64,000 bases of DNA from Poteriospumella lacustris (Eukaryota; Sar; Chrysophyceae; Chromulinales; Dinobryaceae), in NCBI GenBank assembly GCA_008000375.1, contig SMOI01000075.1, forward strand, positions 36,483-100,482, in the 5' to 3' direction. Numbering within the stretch: position 1 is the stretch's first letter; each line of letters starts with the position of its first letter. Shown here in pieces: positions 1 through 9,500 of this stretch. Below the pieces are notes generated by a model that was not told where the DNA came from, made no database searches, and saw only the letters and a program-made list of their open reading frames with translations. A program made the translations under genes and the position numbers.

Positions 1-1311
1 TTTGCGCCATTCGACCTCGATCGAAGTCTCTACGTCTACGCGTGTACCAACAACGGCTGTGCTTCCTCGTCAGATGGTTGGCTTGTATTCCGCAACGAAG
101 CTACAGAAAAATCGTCGGAACTGTCGCCGCCGCCGCCGCCACAATCGCAACCGGCTGCACCGGTCAAAGTGGCACCTCCGCCACCAGCGGCAGCGATGAA
201 AGCAGCGTCCTCTGCGTGGTCCTTTGACGATGCGGGCAACGGAGATGACGACATCGACGATCTGTTAGCCATGCTGGAAGTACGCGACAAGTCACTGACG
301 GCCTCTCAATCGGCGGGCGATGCGGCGGTGGCAGGGGCAGCGGCAGCGGCAGTGGCAGCGAAGCAGCCACCGACGAGTTCTGCGGCGGTCAAACCCGCCA
401 CCGAGAAACTCGATGAAACACGTCTCTTACGCACACGAAAGCAACTGCCGTGTTATGAAATCGACGACTTCGAAGAGGAGTGGGACGCGGCCCTCGAGCA
501 CACCGAAGAAGACGATCTCACCGCGAAGGTCGACGACGCCCACGTCCACCGTCTCTTGCAAACGTATTTCCGCGACGAAGAAGACCGCGAACACGTGGAC
601 AAGCTCCAACAACAGTTTCAAGCGCGTCCACCGGTCGGAGACGCTGGTGATGCAGACGACGGCGACGAGGACGACGAAGGAGGCGGCAGCGACGGTGACG
701 GCGACGGTGACGACGACAGCGACGACGACAACGAGCACGAGCGACCGACGAAGAAGAAAGGCGGCGCAGCATCAGCATCAGCCGCAGGTACAAGGACCGC
801 TGCGGCTGCGGCTGCGGCTGCTGTGCCAAAGGCCAAAGCCGGCAAAGGCCCGTCCAACTCGGCGAAGGTCGAGCGCTATTTCCACCGCCGCGTGTCCCGT
901 CACCCGCGCCAGGTCCTGCGGTACGCGTACGGTGGGTCGCCGCTGTGGAGCAGTACGCTGCCTCCACTGACGACGACGGGTACGGCGGGTCGCTCCGTCG
1001 TCGCCCTCGAGGAAGCGCAGCGTCGGGTGCCGCCGTGTCCCTGGTGCGGCAAGGCCCGCGTCTTCGAGTTCCAACTGATGCCCGGTCTGCTCTCCGTGTG
1101 GCCGTCGTGTGCCCAGTTGCCCACCACCGGTGCACGCGGCGCATCTGCCACCATGGCCACTGCTACGACTGCAGCGGCGGCGGAGTCCACCGATTTGGAT
1201 TTTGGCGTCGTGGCGGTGTTCACGTGCCCCGACAGCTGCGCCCCGCCGGCGGGGCAGGTGCCGTACGAGTGCGTTCTCGTGCAGCCGGCCATCGACTCGG
1301 TGACCGCGTAA
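1..1311 (+). CDS. PDCD2/TSR4-like protein, 5' end outside the window
   Basis: The frame is open from base 1, so the start lies upstream. The first visible residues read FDRSLYVYACTNNGC then GWLVFRN, in the style of the N-terminal cysteine-rich region of the PDCD2 / PDCD2-like / yeast Tsr4 family. An acidic, Ala/Asp/Gly-rich linker of about 200 residues follows. The end has the PDCD2 C-terminal region: VERYFHRR, a PCPWCG metal-binding pair, FEFQLMPGLL, and FGVVAVFTCPDSC. Family members act as dedicated chaperones of ribosomal protein uS5 (Rps2) in 40S assembly; that role is transferred from the family. The gene ends 136 bp before the stop of the convergent glycosyltransferase. The linker is unusually long and repetitive for the family. 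An ATG at 169 also opens this frame, but the homology upstream of it argues against it as the start. Confidence 0.8.
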   Translation, partial: FAPFDLDRSLYVYACTNNGCASSSDGWLVFRNEATEKSSELSPPPPPQSQPAAPVKVAPPPPAAAMKAASSAWSFDDAGNGDDDIDDLLAMLEVRDKSLTASQSAGDAAVAGAAAAAVAAKQPPTSSAAVKPATEKLDETRLLRTRKQLPCYEIDDFEEEWDAALEHTEEDDLTAKVDDAHVHRLLQTYFRDEEDREHVDKLQQQFQARPPVGDAGDADDGDEDDEGGGSDGDGDGDDDSDDDNEHERPTKKKGGAASASAAGTRTAAAAAAAAVPKAKAGKGPSNSAKVERYFHRRVSRHPRQVLRYAYGGSPLWSSTLPPLTTTGTAGRSVVALEEAQRRVPPCPWCGKARVFEFQLMPGLLSVWPSCAQLPTTGARGASATMATATTAAAAESTDLDFGVVAVFTCPDSCAPPAGQVPYECVLVQPAIDSVTA

Positions 1312-1447
1312 AAAAGACGGCGGCGGGACATCTGTAGCGTAGCGTATATAGTGGAACGTAGAGACGGCGCGCAGAACGGTGGTGTAATTGAGTATGTACA
1401 GACTGTGTCGCGGTGTCGCGGTGCCGCGCGGTGTCCCGGTGGGTGTG

Positions 1448-4411
1448 TCAGTAGCTGCCGGGACGACGGTAGACGTAGACGAAGACGTCGTCGCGTGGCG
1501 ACGGCAGCGACCACTTCCACGACGCCGCGGAGGCGGAGGCGGAGGCGGCGGGGTACTCGACGAGCGGCGGCTTCGGCGGTGCGCCGACGATGTCCAACGT
1601 CGCGAAGCGCAGCGGCAGGCTCTGTGGCTGGTGGAAGTTGCCGAACATGCTGCCGCGCATCGCGAGCCACAGCCGATCACCGTCGTTCGCCGTCGATGCG
1701 TCGGTGGCGCTGGCGCTGGCTGCGGCGTCGTGTCGCGGGGGCAGCTCGTCGAAGACGACGACGACCAGCGCCATGGGCCGCAGCAGACACATCACCGGCC
1801 CGTCGTCTGTCTGCGGCCATTCGCTGGCCCCCGTCGCCCCCGCCGCCCCCGCCACCGTCGCAGTGGCAGTGGCAGTGGCAGTGGCAGTGGCAGTGGCAGT
1901 GGCAGGCGGCGGTGTCCGGAGCACGTCGTTGCTGAGACACAGCAGCGTGTCGCGTCCGACCCGCGCGGCGAACGGTTCGACCTGCAGCAGCAGAAACGGT
2001 CGCTGGTACTGCAACGTCACCGTCGTCGTCAGAAAATCGAGTTGAAACGCCGCCGTGGCGAGTGGATGGTGCGGGTCGTCGAAGTGCCACCGCTGCGCCG
2101 TCGCGTCCCAGTGGACGCCCACGAGCTGTGCCTGGACACGCGCCCGGGTCGCGGCGACGCCCAGCAGCCGATTGAAACCGTTGCGCAGCATCAACGCGAG
2201 ATGGTCGCCGTTCCAGACGGCGGGTCGTTCGGCCTGCGCGATGCGCAAGAAGTGTTCGTGGTGGCCCAGCAGATGCACACGCACCTGCCCCAGCGCCGCC
2301 GCCGCCAGCAGCACGAGCACATCCTCCGTCGTCGTCGCTGTGGTGACGTCTTCGCCACCGCCGCCGCCGCGGGTGTCGGGCAGGTAGAACTGCACGACCA
2401 CCGTCGCGTGCAGCAGCAGCTCGAGGACGTCGCGACGTTGGGTCCCGTCGGCCCAGTGGACCACCCGCGCGACGGCAGCGCCCGACGTCGCATCGACGAG
2501 CCGATCGTCCGGCGGGAGACCCGCCACAAACGCCGCCAGCGACGGACCACCCACCAGAACCAGCATCGGCTGCAACGGGGCGGCAGCATTGACGCCACCG
2601 CCACCACCGTCGAGCTCGTCACGGAAACGCGCCGCGTAGACGGCGAAGTCGCGTTCGACGAAACTGCGTCGACAGAGCTGGCGATGCGCCCAGAAACAGA
2701 CGAACACCGCCCACTGCTTCGTCGTGTTCCCGTGGAGAAACAACGTCGTATCGTTGCGCAGCCCCATCAAATGCTGCGTGCGATCGCGTGGGATGCACCG
2801 GTCGCCGAGATCGTCGTCGCCGTCGCCGTCGTCGGTGGAGGGGAAGAGCGCGCGAACGCGGTCGATTTCGAACGCGCTGCGGTGGAAGATCGTGTCGTAG
2901 CGGGCGAACTCGCCACACGGCGGCAGCACGCCGCCCGTGCGGGTGTATTCCTCGCGGCACTGGCGGGCCCCGTCGGCGTCGATGCCGAGCAGCAACAGGC
3001 CGCGCTTCTGCACGACGGCGAAGGCGGCGGGGTCGTCGCCGCGGTCGCTCATCAGCGTCAGCAGCCCCGTCGACGTTGTCGAGGCGAAGGGCGACAACGG
3101 CGACTGCTGGACGTGGAGCGGGAAGGGCAGCACTTGCATCCACCGATCGACGTCGTCGAAGGCGCTGCAGACGGCCACGACGACGTGAAACGTCTCGACG
3201 GCGGCCACCGCCGCGTGCGCACGCCACTGCTCCTCGGCGACGACGCGGGTCACGTGCATCCCCTGCGCCTCCATGTACGGCAGCAGCACCGCCTCGACCA
3301 GGTGCTGGTAGTCGATGTGGCGTACGAGGCGAGGGGCCGAGATGACCAGCGCGCGCAGCGGGTGGCGGCGGGTGGGGCGCGGGGCCACCGGCAGCGGCAG
3401 GTGGAAAAGGAAGTTCTCCATGCTCACGACGCGGTGCAGCCACGTGTGCTCCTGTTCGATGCGCTGCCGTGCGCGTTGTCGCCGGCGGGCCGCCTCGTCT
3501 GGCGGCAGGGCCAAGAGGCGCTGCAGTTGCTGGGTCACCGGCTTCGACGCGTTGAAGAAGCTGAGCACGTCGCCGAAGGCGCGCTCCAACGTCAACGAAT
3601 ATTCGGACAGCACCAACGCGCCGCACGACAGCGCCTCGAAGATGCGGTTGTTGATCATGCCGAAGTCGTCTTGGCTCTTGATGGTGCTCGCGAGGACGAC
3701 GTCGGCCCGGGCGTACGCCTGCGCCAGGTCGTAGCGAGGCAACGTGCCCCGCCAAACGTCACGAAGCTCAGGATCGGCGCCCCATCCGGTTCCATAGAGA
3801 TGCAAGCCCACGTCCTTTGCGGCTTCAAGCATCGTCTTCAACGCGGGTTTCACGACGAGCATGTGCCCACCGGCGCCGACGTACGCGGTGGCCACCGAGC
3901 GCGCGACGTCGGGGCGCGGCCGCATGACGTCGGTGTCTGCCGCCAGCAGCTGCAACGATCCGGGGATATGCAGTTGTCGTAAGAGCTCCAGTACTGTCTC
4001 TGAGTTGGTCATGACCCCGTCAAAGTCCAGCGCCAGCAGGTGGTCGAGCCCCGGGTACGACGGGTCCAAACAGAAGAAAACGACTCGCACCGCCGGCGCG
4101 TGGTTGCGCGCATTGGCGATGAAGTCTCGAATGGAGGGGAACCAGCCCTCGATGATGATGTAGTCCCATGGGACATCGAAGAAGCCCTCGTAGGCGGAGG
4201 GATAGAAGACCGTGACGTTGTTCACGTACGGTCGCTGCGCAAACGCTCGACGCAGCCCATCGGTGGTGATGACGCTGCCCACGATCTTTTCCTTATCGTC
4301 GGGTAGCACTTGTGCATGGAGAGCGATATTGATCTTGCCCAGGCCGGCTACTTGGAGGCAGCCCAAGTGCAAGTACAGCACCAGAACCAACAATGACCAC
4401 CACCGTAGCAT
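1448..4411 (-). CDS. Secreted/ER glycosyltransferase with CgeB-like (Glyco_trans_1_2) domain
   Basis: A single exon of 987 codons. The N-terminus has a signal peptide or anchor (MLRWWSLLVLVLYLHLGCLQ), so the product enters the secretory pathway. Residues ~25-330 look like a GT-B glycosyltransferase of the CgeB/YkvP group. The strongest motif is at ~248-270, DDFGMINNRIFEALSCGALV followed by LSE, the nucleotide-sugar-binding C-terminal half (PF13524-like). The preceding segment gives YGTGWG and RADVVLAST in the expected spacing. The remaining ~650 residues are not recognised; they contain Asp/Gly-rich loops and an (Ala-Thr)n run from a GTGGCA hexamer repeat at 1861-1904. Donor and acceptor are unknown; cell-surface or secreted glycan modification is an inference. 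The start is the first ATG and gives a good signal peptide. The neighbour on the right is divergent across 483 bp. Confidence 0.7.
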   Translation of the reverse strand: MLRWWSLLVLVLYLHLGCLQVAGLGKINIALHAQVLPDDKEKIVGSVITTDGLRRAFAQRPYVNNVTVFYPSAYEGFFDVPWDYIIIEGWFPSIRDFIANARNHAPAVRVVFFCLDPSYPGLDHLLALDFDGVMTNSETVLELLRQLHIPGSLQLLAADTDVMRPRPDVARSVATAYVGAGGHMLVVKPALKTMLEAAKDVGLHLYGTGWGADPELRDVWRGTLPRYDLAQAYARADVVLASTIKSQDDFGMINNRIFEALSCGALVLSEYSLTLERAFGDVLSFFNASKPVTQQLQRLLALPPDEAARRRQRARQRIEQEHTWLHRVVSMENFLFHLPLPVAPRPTRRHPLRALVISAPRLVRHIDYQHLVEAVLLPYMEAQGMHVTRVVAEEQWRAHAAVAAVETFHVVVAVCSAFDDVDRWMQVLPFPLHVQQSPLSPFASTTSTGLLTLMSDRGDDPAAFAVVQKRGLLLLGIDADGARQCREEYTRTGGVLPPCGEFARYDTIFHRSAFEIDRVRALFPSTDDGDGDDDLGDRCIPRDRTQHLMGLRNDTTLFLHGNTTKQWAVFVCFWAHRQLCRRSFVERDFAVYAARFRDELDGGGGGVNAAAPLQPMLVLVGGPSLAAFVAGLPPDDRLVDATSGAAVARVVHWADGTQRRDVLELLLHATVVVQFYLPDTRGGGGGEDVTTATTTEDVLVLLAAAALGQVRVHLLGHHEHFLRIAQAERPAVWNGDHLALMLRNGFNRLLGVAATRARVQAQLVGVHWDATAQRWHFDDPHHPLATAAFQLDFLTTTVTLQYQRPFLLLQVEPFAARVGRDTLLCLSNDVLRTPPPATATATATATATATATVAGAAGATGASEWPQTDDGPVMCLLRPMALVVVVFDELPPRHDAAASASATDASTANDGDRLWLAMRGSMFGNFHQPQSLPLRFATLDIVGAPPKPPLVEYPAASASASAASWKWSLPSPRDDVFVYVYRRPGSY
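1861..1904. repeat. Hexanucleotide repeat (GTGGCA)n inside the glycosyltransferase gene
   Basis: About seven perfect copies of a 6-bp unit, in frame, encoding alternating Ala-Thr on the minus strand. Copy number is likely variable; length changes would keep the frame. Confidence 0.9.
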
Positions 4412-4894
4412 CTGTGTTCACTCGCACACAAACCTCGCTGAAACTTCTTCGACAATATCGCTCAGGAACTTGCACGACTCTCGCCCGTTAGCTCGTTGGA
4501 TCTGCGCTGCATATGGAATGTAGATCTCCATTCAGGTCAAGCAAAGTCTTCATTCACCCGTCGGCCCGTCGGCGCTCCACGCTGGTGACGATGACGAAGC
4601 CCAAAAATGTAACGGCTTTTTGTCCCCGCAAAAGGCGTTTCAAATACGGTGCACCAGCCGCGATGTTCACCATCATCGACAAGAGACTCGATCACTCACT
4701 CGACTGTATGGTGTACTGCACCGTCACATTCACGGTCTGGTTTCCTGTTCATAGAAGGCTTGGATAGTATAGTTACACATCGATATATGCATCAGTTGTC
4801 GTTCCAGTAGTGGCCCTATTCTCGGTGTGGATGGTTCTGACCGGTACGAAAGGGATACGGTTCATATCGCACACACAGTGCTAGACCCCGGTGA
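4412..4894. other. Divergent intergenic region
   Basis: 483 bp between the glycosyltransferase start (minus) and the PLP-enzyme start (plus); it must hold both promoters. Lower GC than the flanking coding DNA. No RNA gene, repeat or conserved ORF was seen. Confidence 0.5.
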
Positions 4895-6196
4895 ATGCCC
4901 TCACGCTTTCGCGGAATCTACTGCTATTGCTGTATTCACATTCTCTTTGCGCTGTGCATTTCGAAGATGGTCGTCTCCTTTACGACCGCGAGAGCGTTCC
5001 GTCGCTCTGTGGGGACGACGCTACGGCGCTTCAGCAGTTCTGTCGACATTGGCGATCGGTTCGGTGTGAGCTCCTGCACCATCTTTGATCGGCACATCTA
5101 CTTTAAACGCGACGATTTGTTTGCGTTCCCGGACGCGCCACATGTGACGGGTAACAAGGTCCGCAAGCTGCATCAGCTGTATCACGAGCAGCGCCTACCG
5201 CCCGTCGTCGTCAGCTACGGCGGCGTACAGAGCAACGCCATGCGTGCTTTGGCTGCCCTGTGCCAATTACGAGGCTCTTCGTTCGTCTATTTCAGCCGCC
5301 CGGTGCCTGAGCAGTTGCGGCGGGACCCGATCGGCAACTTCGCGGACGCCTGCCGCGCCGGCATGCGCCTCGTGGAACTGTCGGCGGACGACTACCGAGC
5401 CCTCGCGTCTTCCGGTCAACTGACCCCCGCCGCATTGGACGCCTGGGCACAAGAAACAGCCCCCGACGATAGCAGCGCCATGGCCCCGTCAGAACCACTG
5501 TTCGTCTCACAGGGCGTCGCCGACGAACTGGCGCAGGCCGGCATCGACCGCCTATGTGACGACATCGCGGCCTTCATCGCGGCCTTCCAAGAGACACAGC
5601 ACGATCCCCGCCCCTGGAAGGTTCTTTTCGCCACCGGCACCGGCGTCTCCGCGTTCTTCGCCGCGGCCTATTTCCATCGCCATCGCACACCCGCCGAGGC
5701 GATCGCCTTGCCCTGCGCCACGTCTGCCGCCACCTTGCGACAAGACCTGCTTCGCTTTGAGCATCGCCTGCTGCGCGATGCATCGAGCAGTGGAGGCGTC
5801 CTACCGACGGTGCTGGACACGGACCCGGCCCCACGGCGACGCTTTGGCGAGGTCTATCGCGAGCACTGGGACCTCTGGCGAGCGCTGCAGCAGCAGACGG
5901 ACATGCCCTTTGACCTGCTCTACGCGCCACGCGCTTGGGAACTTCTGCTGGCCCACGCGGCGGCGGCGGCGAAGGCGACAACCACCACGGCAGTCAATTC
6001 GGCCGCCCCGTCGTCGGGGAGCGCAGAGGCCCCCTCCCAGCGCCGCAGTCTGCGGCATCTGTGGCCCGACCACCACGTGCTCTACTACCACTGCGGCGGC
6101 TGCGAGGGCAACGCCTCCCAACTGCCGCGCTATCGACGGCTGCTGTCCCCCTCGCCGCCGCCGGACAGCAGCGTCACCCGTCGCCCTCGTCGGTAG
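4895..6196 (+). CDS. PLP-dependent ACC deaminase / D-cysteine desulfhydrase family enzyme
   Basis: A single exon, 433 residues. It belongs to the fold-type II PLP family of 1-aminocyclopropane-1-carboxylate deaminase and D-cysteine desulfhydrase. YFKRDDL and TGNKVRKL carry the PLP-binding lysine. SYGGVQSNAMRALAAL is the phosphate/Ser-Asn loop (family form S-x-GG-xQSN). Near the end CGGCEGN is the glycine loop preceding the C-terminus. Substrate cannot be decided by eye. The N-terminus is ambiguous. From the first ATG there is a hydrophobic stretch and then TARAF, which could be a signal peptide with an A|F cleavage for a plastid. From the second ATG (4967) the arginine/serine-rich leader looks mitochondrial. 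The C-terminal ~60 residues contain an Ala/Thr/Ser linker unusual for the family. Confidence 0.75.
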   Translation: MPSRFRGIYCYCCIHILFALCISKMVVSFTTARAFRRSVGTTLRRFSSSVDIGDRFGVSSCTIFDRHIYFKRDDLFAFPDAPHVTGNKVRKLHQLYHEQRLPPVVVSYGGVQSNAMRALAALCQLRGSSFVYFSRPVPEQLRRDPIGNFADACRAGMRLVELSADDYRALASSGQLTPAALDAWAQETAPDDSSAMAPSEPLFVSQGVADELAQAGIDRLCDDIAAFIAAFQETQHDPRPWKVLFATGTGVSAFFAAAYFHRHRTPAEAIALPCATSAATLRQDLLRFEHRLLRDASSSGGVLPTVLDTDPAPRRRFGEVYREHWDLWRALQQQTDMPFDLLYAPRAWELLLAHAAAAAKATTTTAVNSAAPSSGSAEAPSQRRSLRHLWPDHHVLYYHCGGCEGNASQLPRYRRLLSPSPPPDSSVTRRPRR

Positions 6197-6263
6197 CCCT
6201 CTCTCCACCGCCTCGTCCACCGCCTCGTAGCGTAGCGCGCCCCTGCAGTGTAGCCCCCCTAAC

Positions 6264-6326
6264 GCCACCCTACGGCGTCCCTGCGGCGTCCCTAATGCCA
6301 CCCTACGGCGTCCCTGCGGCGTCCCT
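6264..6326. repeat. 33-bp tandem repeat, two copies
   Basis: Two direct copies of a 33-bp unit beginning GCCACCCTACGGCG, itself built from a smaller CGGCGTCCCT motif. It lies in the 347-bp gap between two convergent genes, so probably in a 3' UTR or terminator region. Confidence 0.85.
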
Positions 6327-6543
6327 ATGGCTTCGCTAATTATTTACAAAAAACGGCGGCTGTCCTCGCCAGCAGCAGCAGCCGGCAGCCAGCAGCCGCC
6401 GATTCACACAAACACAACCACAACCCGAGACACAGCGGGACACACACAGCGACACAGACGGAGACACAGACAGAGGCAGCAGGCGGCCCGCGCTGCTGCA
6501 CGGCCCGGTCCCCTCATCAGAGAAACGGAGAGAAACGCGGCGG

Positions 6544-9500
6544 TCAGAGCGTCGCGGTGGTGGCGGTGGAAGCCGCAGCCGCAGCGGCAGCGGCAGCGGG
6601 CGACCTGGTCGCGTGTCGCTCGCCTCGTTTGCGCAGATTCGACGTCAGTCGCGACGGCGTCGCGGGGCCCACCGTCGCCGCTGCCGCCGCCGCCGTCGAC
6701 ACGGCGGCAGTGACGACGGCGATGGGTGCGGCGCAAGTGGCGACGGTCGTCGTAACGCAGGCGGTGACCGTCGTCGTGATGGGCGGCGCGACGCTCGTCG
6801 TCGCCGGGGCCGCCGGTTTCTTTTTGCGGGCGGCGGCGGTCACCGGCGTCTTCACTTTCGCAGCCGGCGGCATCGCTGGCGGTGGCGGAGGCGACACAGC
6901 TGAGACGGCGGCGGCGGCGGCAGCGGCGGTGACGGCGGCGGTGGTGGTGGTAGAGACCGTCGCCGTGGCGGACGCTGCGGCCGTCGTAGTCGACGGCGAC
7001 GTTTTCGCAGCCGCAGCAGAGGCAGAAGCAGCAGCAACAGCGGCGGCGGCAGCGGCGGCGGCAGCGGCGGCGGCAGCGGCGGCGGCCTGGGCCTTGGGCT
7101 TCTTCTGCGGCTTGTCGCTGTGGCCGCTCTTCTTCGGCGGAACGGGCGCCACTGCAGCAGCAGGCGCCACAGCGGCGGTCGCTGCGGGCACCGACGCCAC
7201 GTCGACCGGCGGCGCTGCCACCGTCGCCGGCGCTGTCTCGTGGGAGCGGCTGGCGGCCTCGGCGGCGGGCTTCTTCGTCTTGGCGACGGGTTTCTTCTTC
7301 GCTTTGCTCTTCGCCGCCGCGCTGGGCGTCGCTGGAGGAGCAGCCGGCGCCGCGGCGGCCGCCACTGCTCCGTGGGCGGTGGCCTCGGGCTCCGGTCGCT
7401 CCACCGTCGGCGGCGCCTCAACGACCGGCGCAGTCTCCGCGGCCGCCTCTTCGACGACCACCGCCGCTGCGGCGGCACCGTCGCCGCTGACGTCGCCAGT
7501 CTCCGCAGCGCCCACGACGCTCCCCGAGCTCACTGCGACAGGGGCGGCCTCCGAGCGCGTCGCCGGTGCGAGCGGCGGCGGTCCCAGACCCGGCGGACGT
7601 GCGTTACGTAGCGGCGGCGGCGGCGGTGGCGGCGCGACGAGCAGCGGCAGCTGGTCCCAGAAGAAGACGCCGACGACGCGGCCGCGCGGCAGCGTCTCAG
7701 TCAGTCCCCGCTGCGCCTTGCGCGTCATGTCCGCGGCGCCTACAGAGCAACAACGAGCGACGGGTCAGCGGCGGGTCCTTCGGGGGCAGGGGCAGGGGCG
7801 GGGGCGGGGACACTTACGCTGCGCGAAGAGATCGAGGAATTCCTGCTGCGCCTGCCACTGCGCGGCGCTGACGGCGGCCGGAGCGGCGCCGGTGGAGTCG
7901 TCGACGGAGGCGACAGCTGCGGCGGGGTCGGTGGCGGTGGCGGTGGCGGTGGCGGTGGCGGTGGCGGTGGCGGTGGCGGTGGCGGTGGGGATCGCCGTTG
8001 CGGACGACGTCCACAGCGCCGGTAGGCCCAGGGCGGACAGCAACAGCCCGCGTTTCGTCGCGACAGGAGCGACGCTGCCAGCGTCCGCCTCGGCGGAGGG
8101 CAGCGGCGGCGTAGGCAGAGGCGGCGGCGTTGGCGGCGTCGGTGTCGGTGGTAGCGACGTCGCAGCGGGCGCCGACGGGTCACCATGGCGTCCGTCGTCC
8201 TCGTCGCCGTCGCTGTCTCCGTTGCTGTCGTCGTCCTCGTCGTCGGAGAGCAGCCAGCGCTCGTCGTCGATCTCCAACAGCCCGAGGTTCTCCAGCGCCT
8301 CGCTCTCGTCGTCCTCATCGTCGTCGTCCACATCGTCGTCGTCCTCATCATCGTCGTCGATGTCGAAGCTCTCATCGGCGATGGCGATGGCGGCGGCGCT
8401 GGTCACCGTCGCTTGTGTCGCTGATGGAGCGTCGGTAGTCGTCGGCGGCGGCGGCGTATCGACGTCGGAGGCCTCGTCGACGGGCTCTTTGCTCTCGTCG
8501 AAACCCACCGCCGGCACCGTCTCGTCCGCCGCCGCCACCGCCGCCGCCACTGTCACTGTCGCTGCCTCGGCGGATCGCGCTGAGGCGACGGAGGCGACGG
8601 AGGCGACGGATGCGACGGAGGAGTCGTCGGAGTCGGAGACGATCGCGAGGTCCTCGGTCCAGTCGGCCACTGCGAAGGCGTAGCGCGCGTCACTCAACGG
8701 CGACGAGACGATCGAGACCGCCGCCGTTGCTCTGGCGGCCGACGGCGACTTCCGCTCGGGGCTGAACGCGGCGGGGTACGTCGCAGGCGGCGCTTCCGCC
8801 GTCGCGACGCTGATCGCAACGTCGGGAGCGGCAGCGGTTTCCACCTGCGGAGCCGTGGCGGCGGTGTCGCCGTGGTCCGCGTCGACGCTGCCGCTGGTGG
8901 CGACGGAGCCGCTGCGACTCTTTCGCCGCCGCTTCTTCGGGCCCTTCGCCTCGATGGCGGCGGCGACCGACTGCGACTGTAGCGGCGGCTGCTGTGGCTG
9001 TTGCTGTTGCTGCTGTGGCTGGGCGGCCTCGGCTGCCGCGTCGAGCACCGGCCGCGTCTCGTCCGCCTCGTCGAGACCGCCGCCCCCGTCTCCACCGTCT
9101 CCACCGCCATCGTCACCGGCGGTTTGGCTCTGCAGTCGCTTGAGCTTCGAGCGGAATTTGTACTTGAGCCGCTTCTTGGCGGCCCGCGACAGGTGCTCCA
9201 GTCCGTCGTACCGCAGACAGTCCGTCAGCACCTGCAGACACTCCTCCTCGTCCGCCGTGAGCATCGCCTGGCCGGCGGTGTGGCGGTCGTAGCCCAACGG
9301 CACCGTCGGCAGTGCCTCGTCGCCGTCGCCGTCGCCGGTAGCAGCCGCTGCGACCGTCAGCACCGCAGCGGCGGCGGTGGCGGCGGCCGGTGGCGAGGGC
9401 GGCGTCGGGTGGTCTCCGCCTTTGATCGGGAAACTGCCAAACAGCCGCAGCTGCGCTGCCGCCTTCGCGGCCGTTGTCTGCGCGGGGCTGGACGCGGTGG

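Noticed and set aside
1388-3982. 864-codon plus-strand ORF opposite the glycosyltransferase
   Set aside because: Arg/His/Gln/Val-rich composition with no domain; a shadow of the GC-rich minus-strand gene, whose product has a signal peptide and a recognisable motif.
4895-6196. Recent bacterial transfer of the PLP enzyme
   Set aside because: Codon use and Ala/Thr insertions match neighbouring genes, and the family is widespread in plants and algae; nothing in the sequence shows recent transfer.
6557-8683. 708-codon plus-strand ORF opposite the cupredoxin-like gene
   Set aside because: It is an Ala/Val/Thr/Ser run created by reading GCN/GTN repeats on the other strand; no real protein text.
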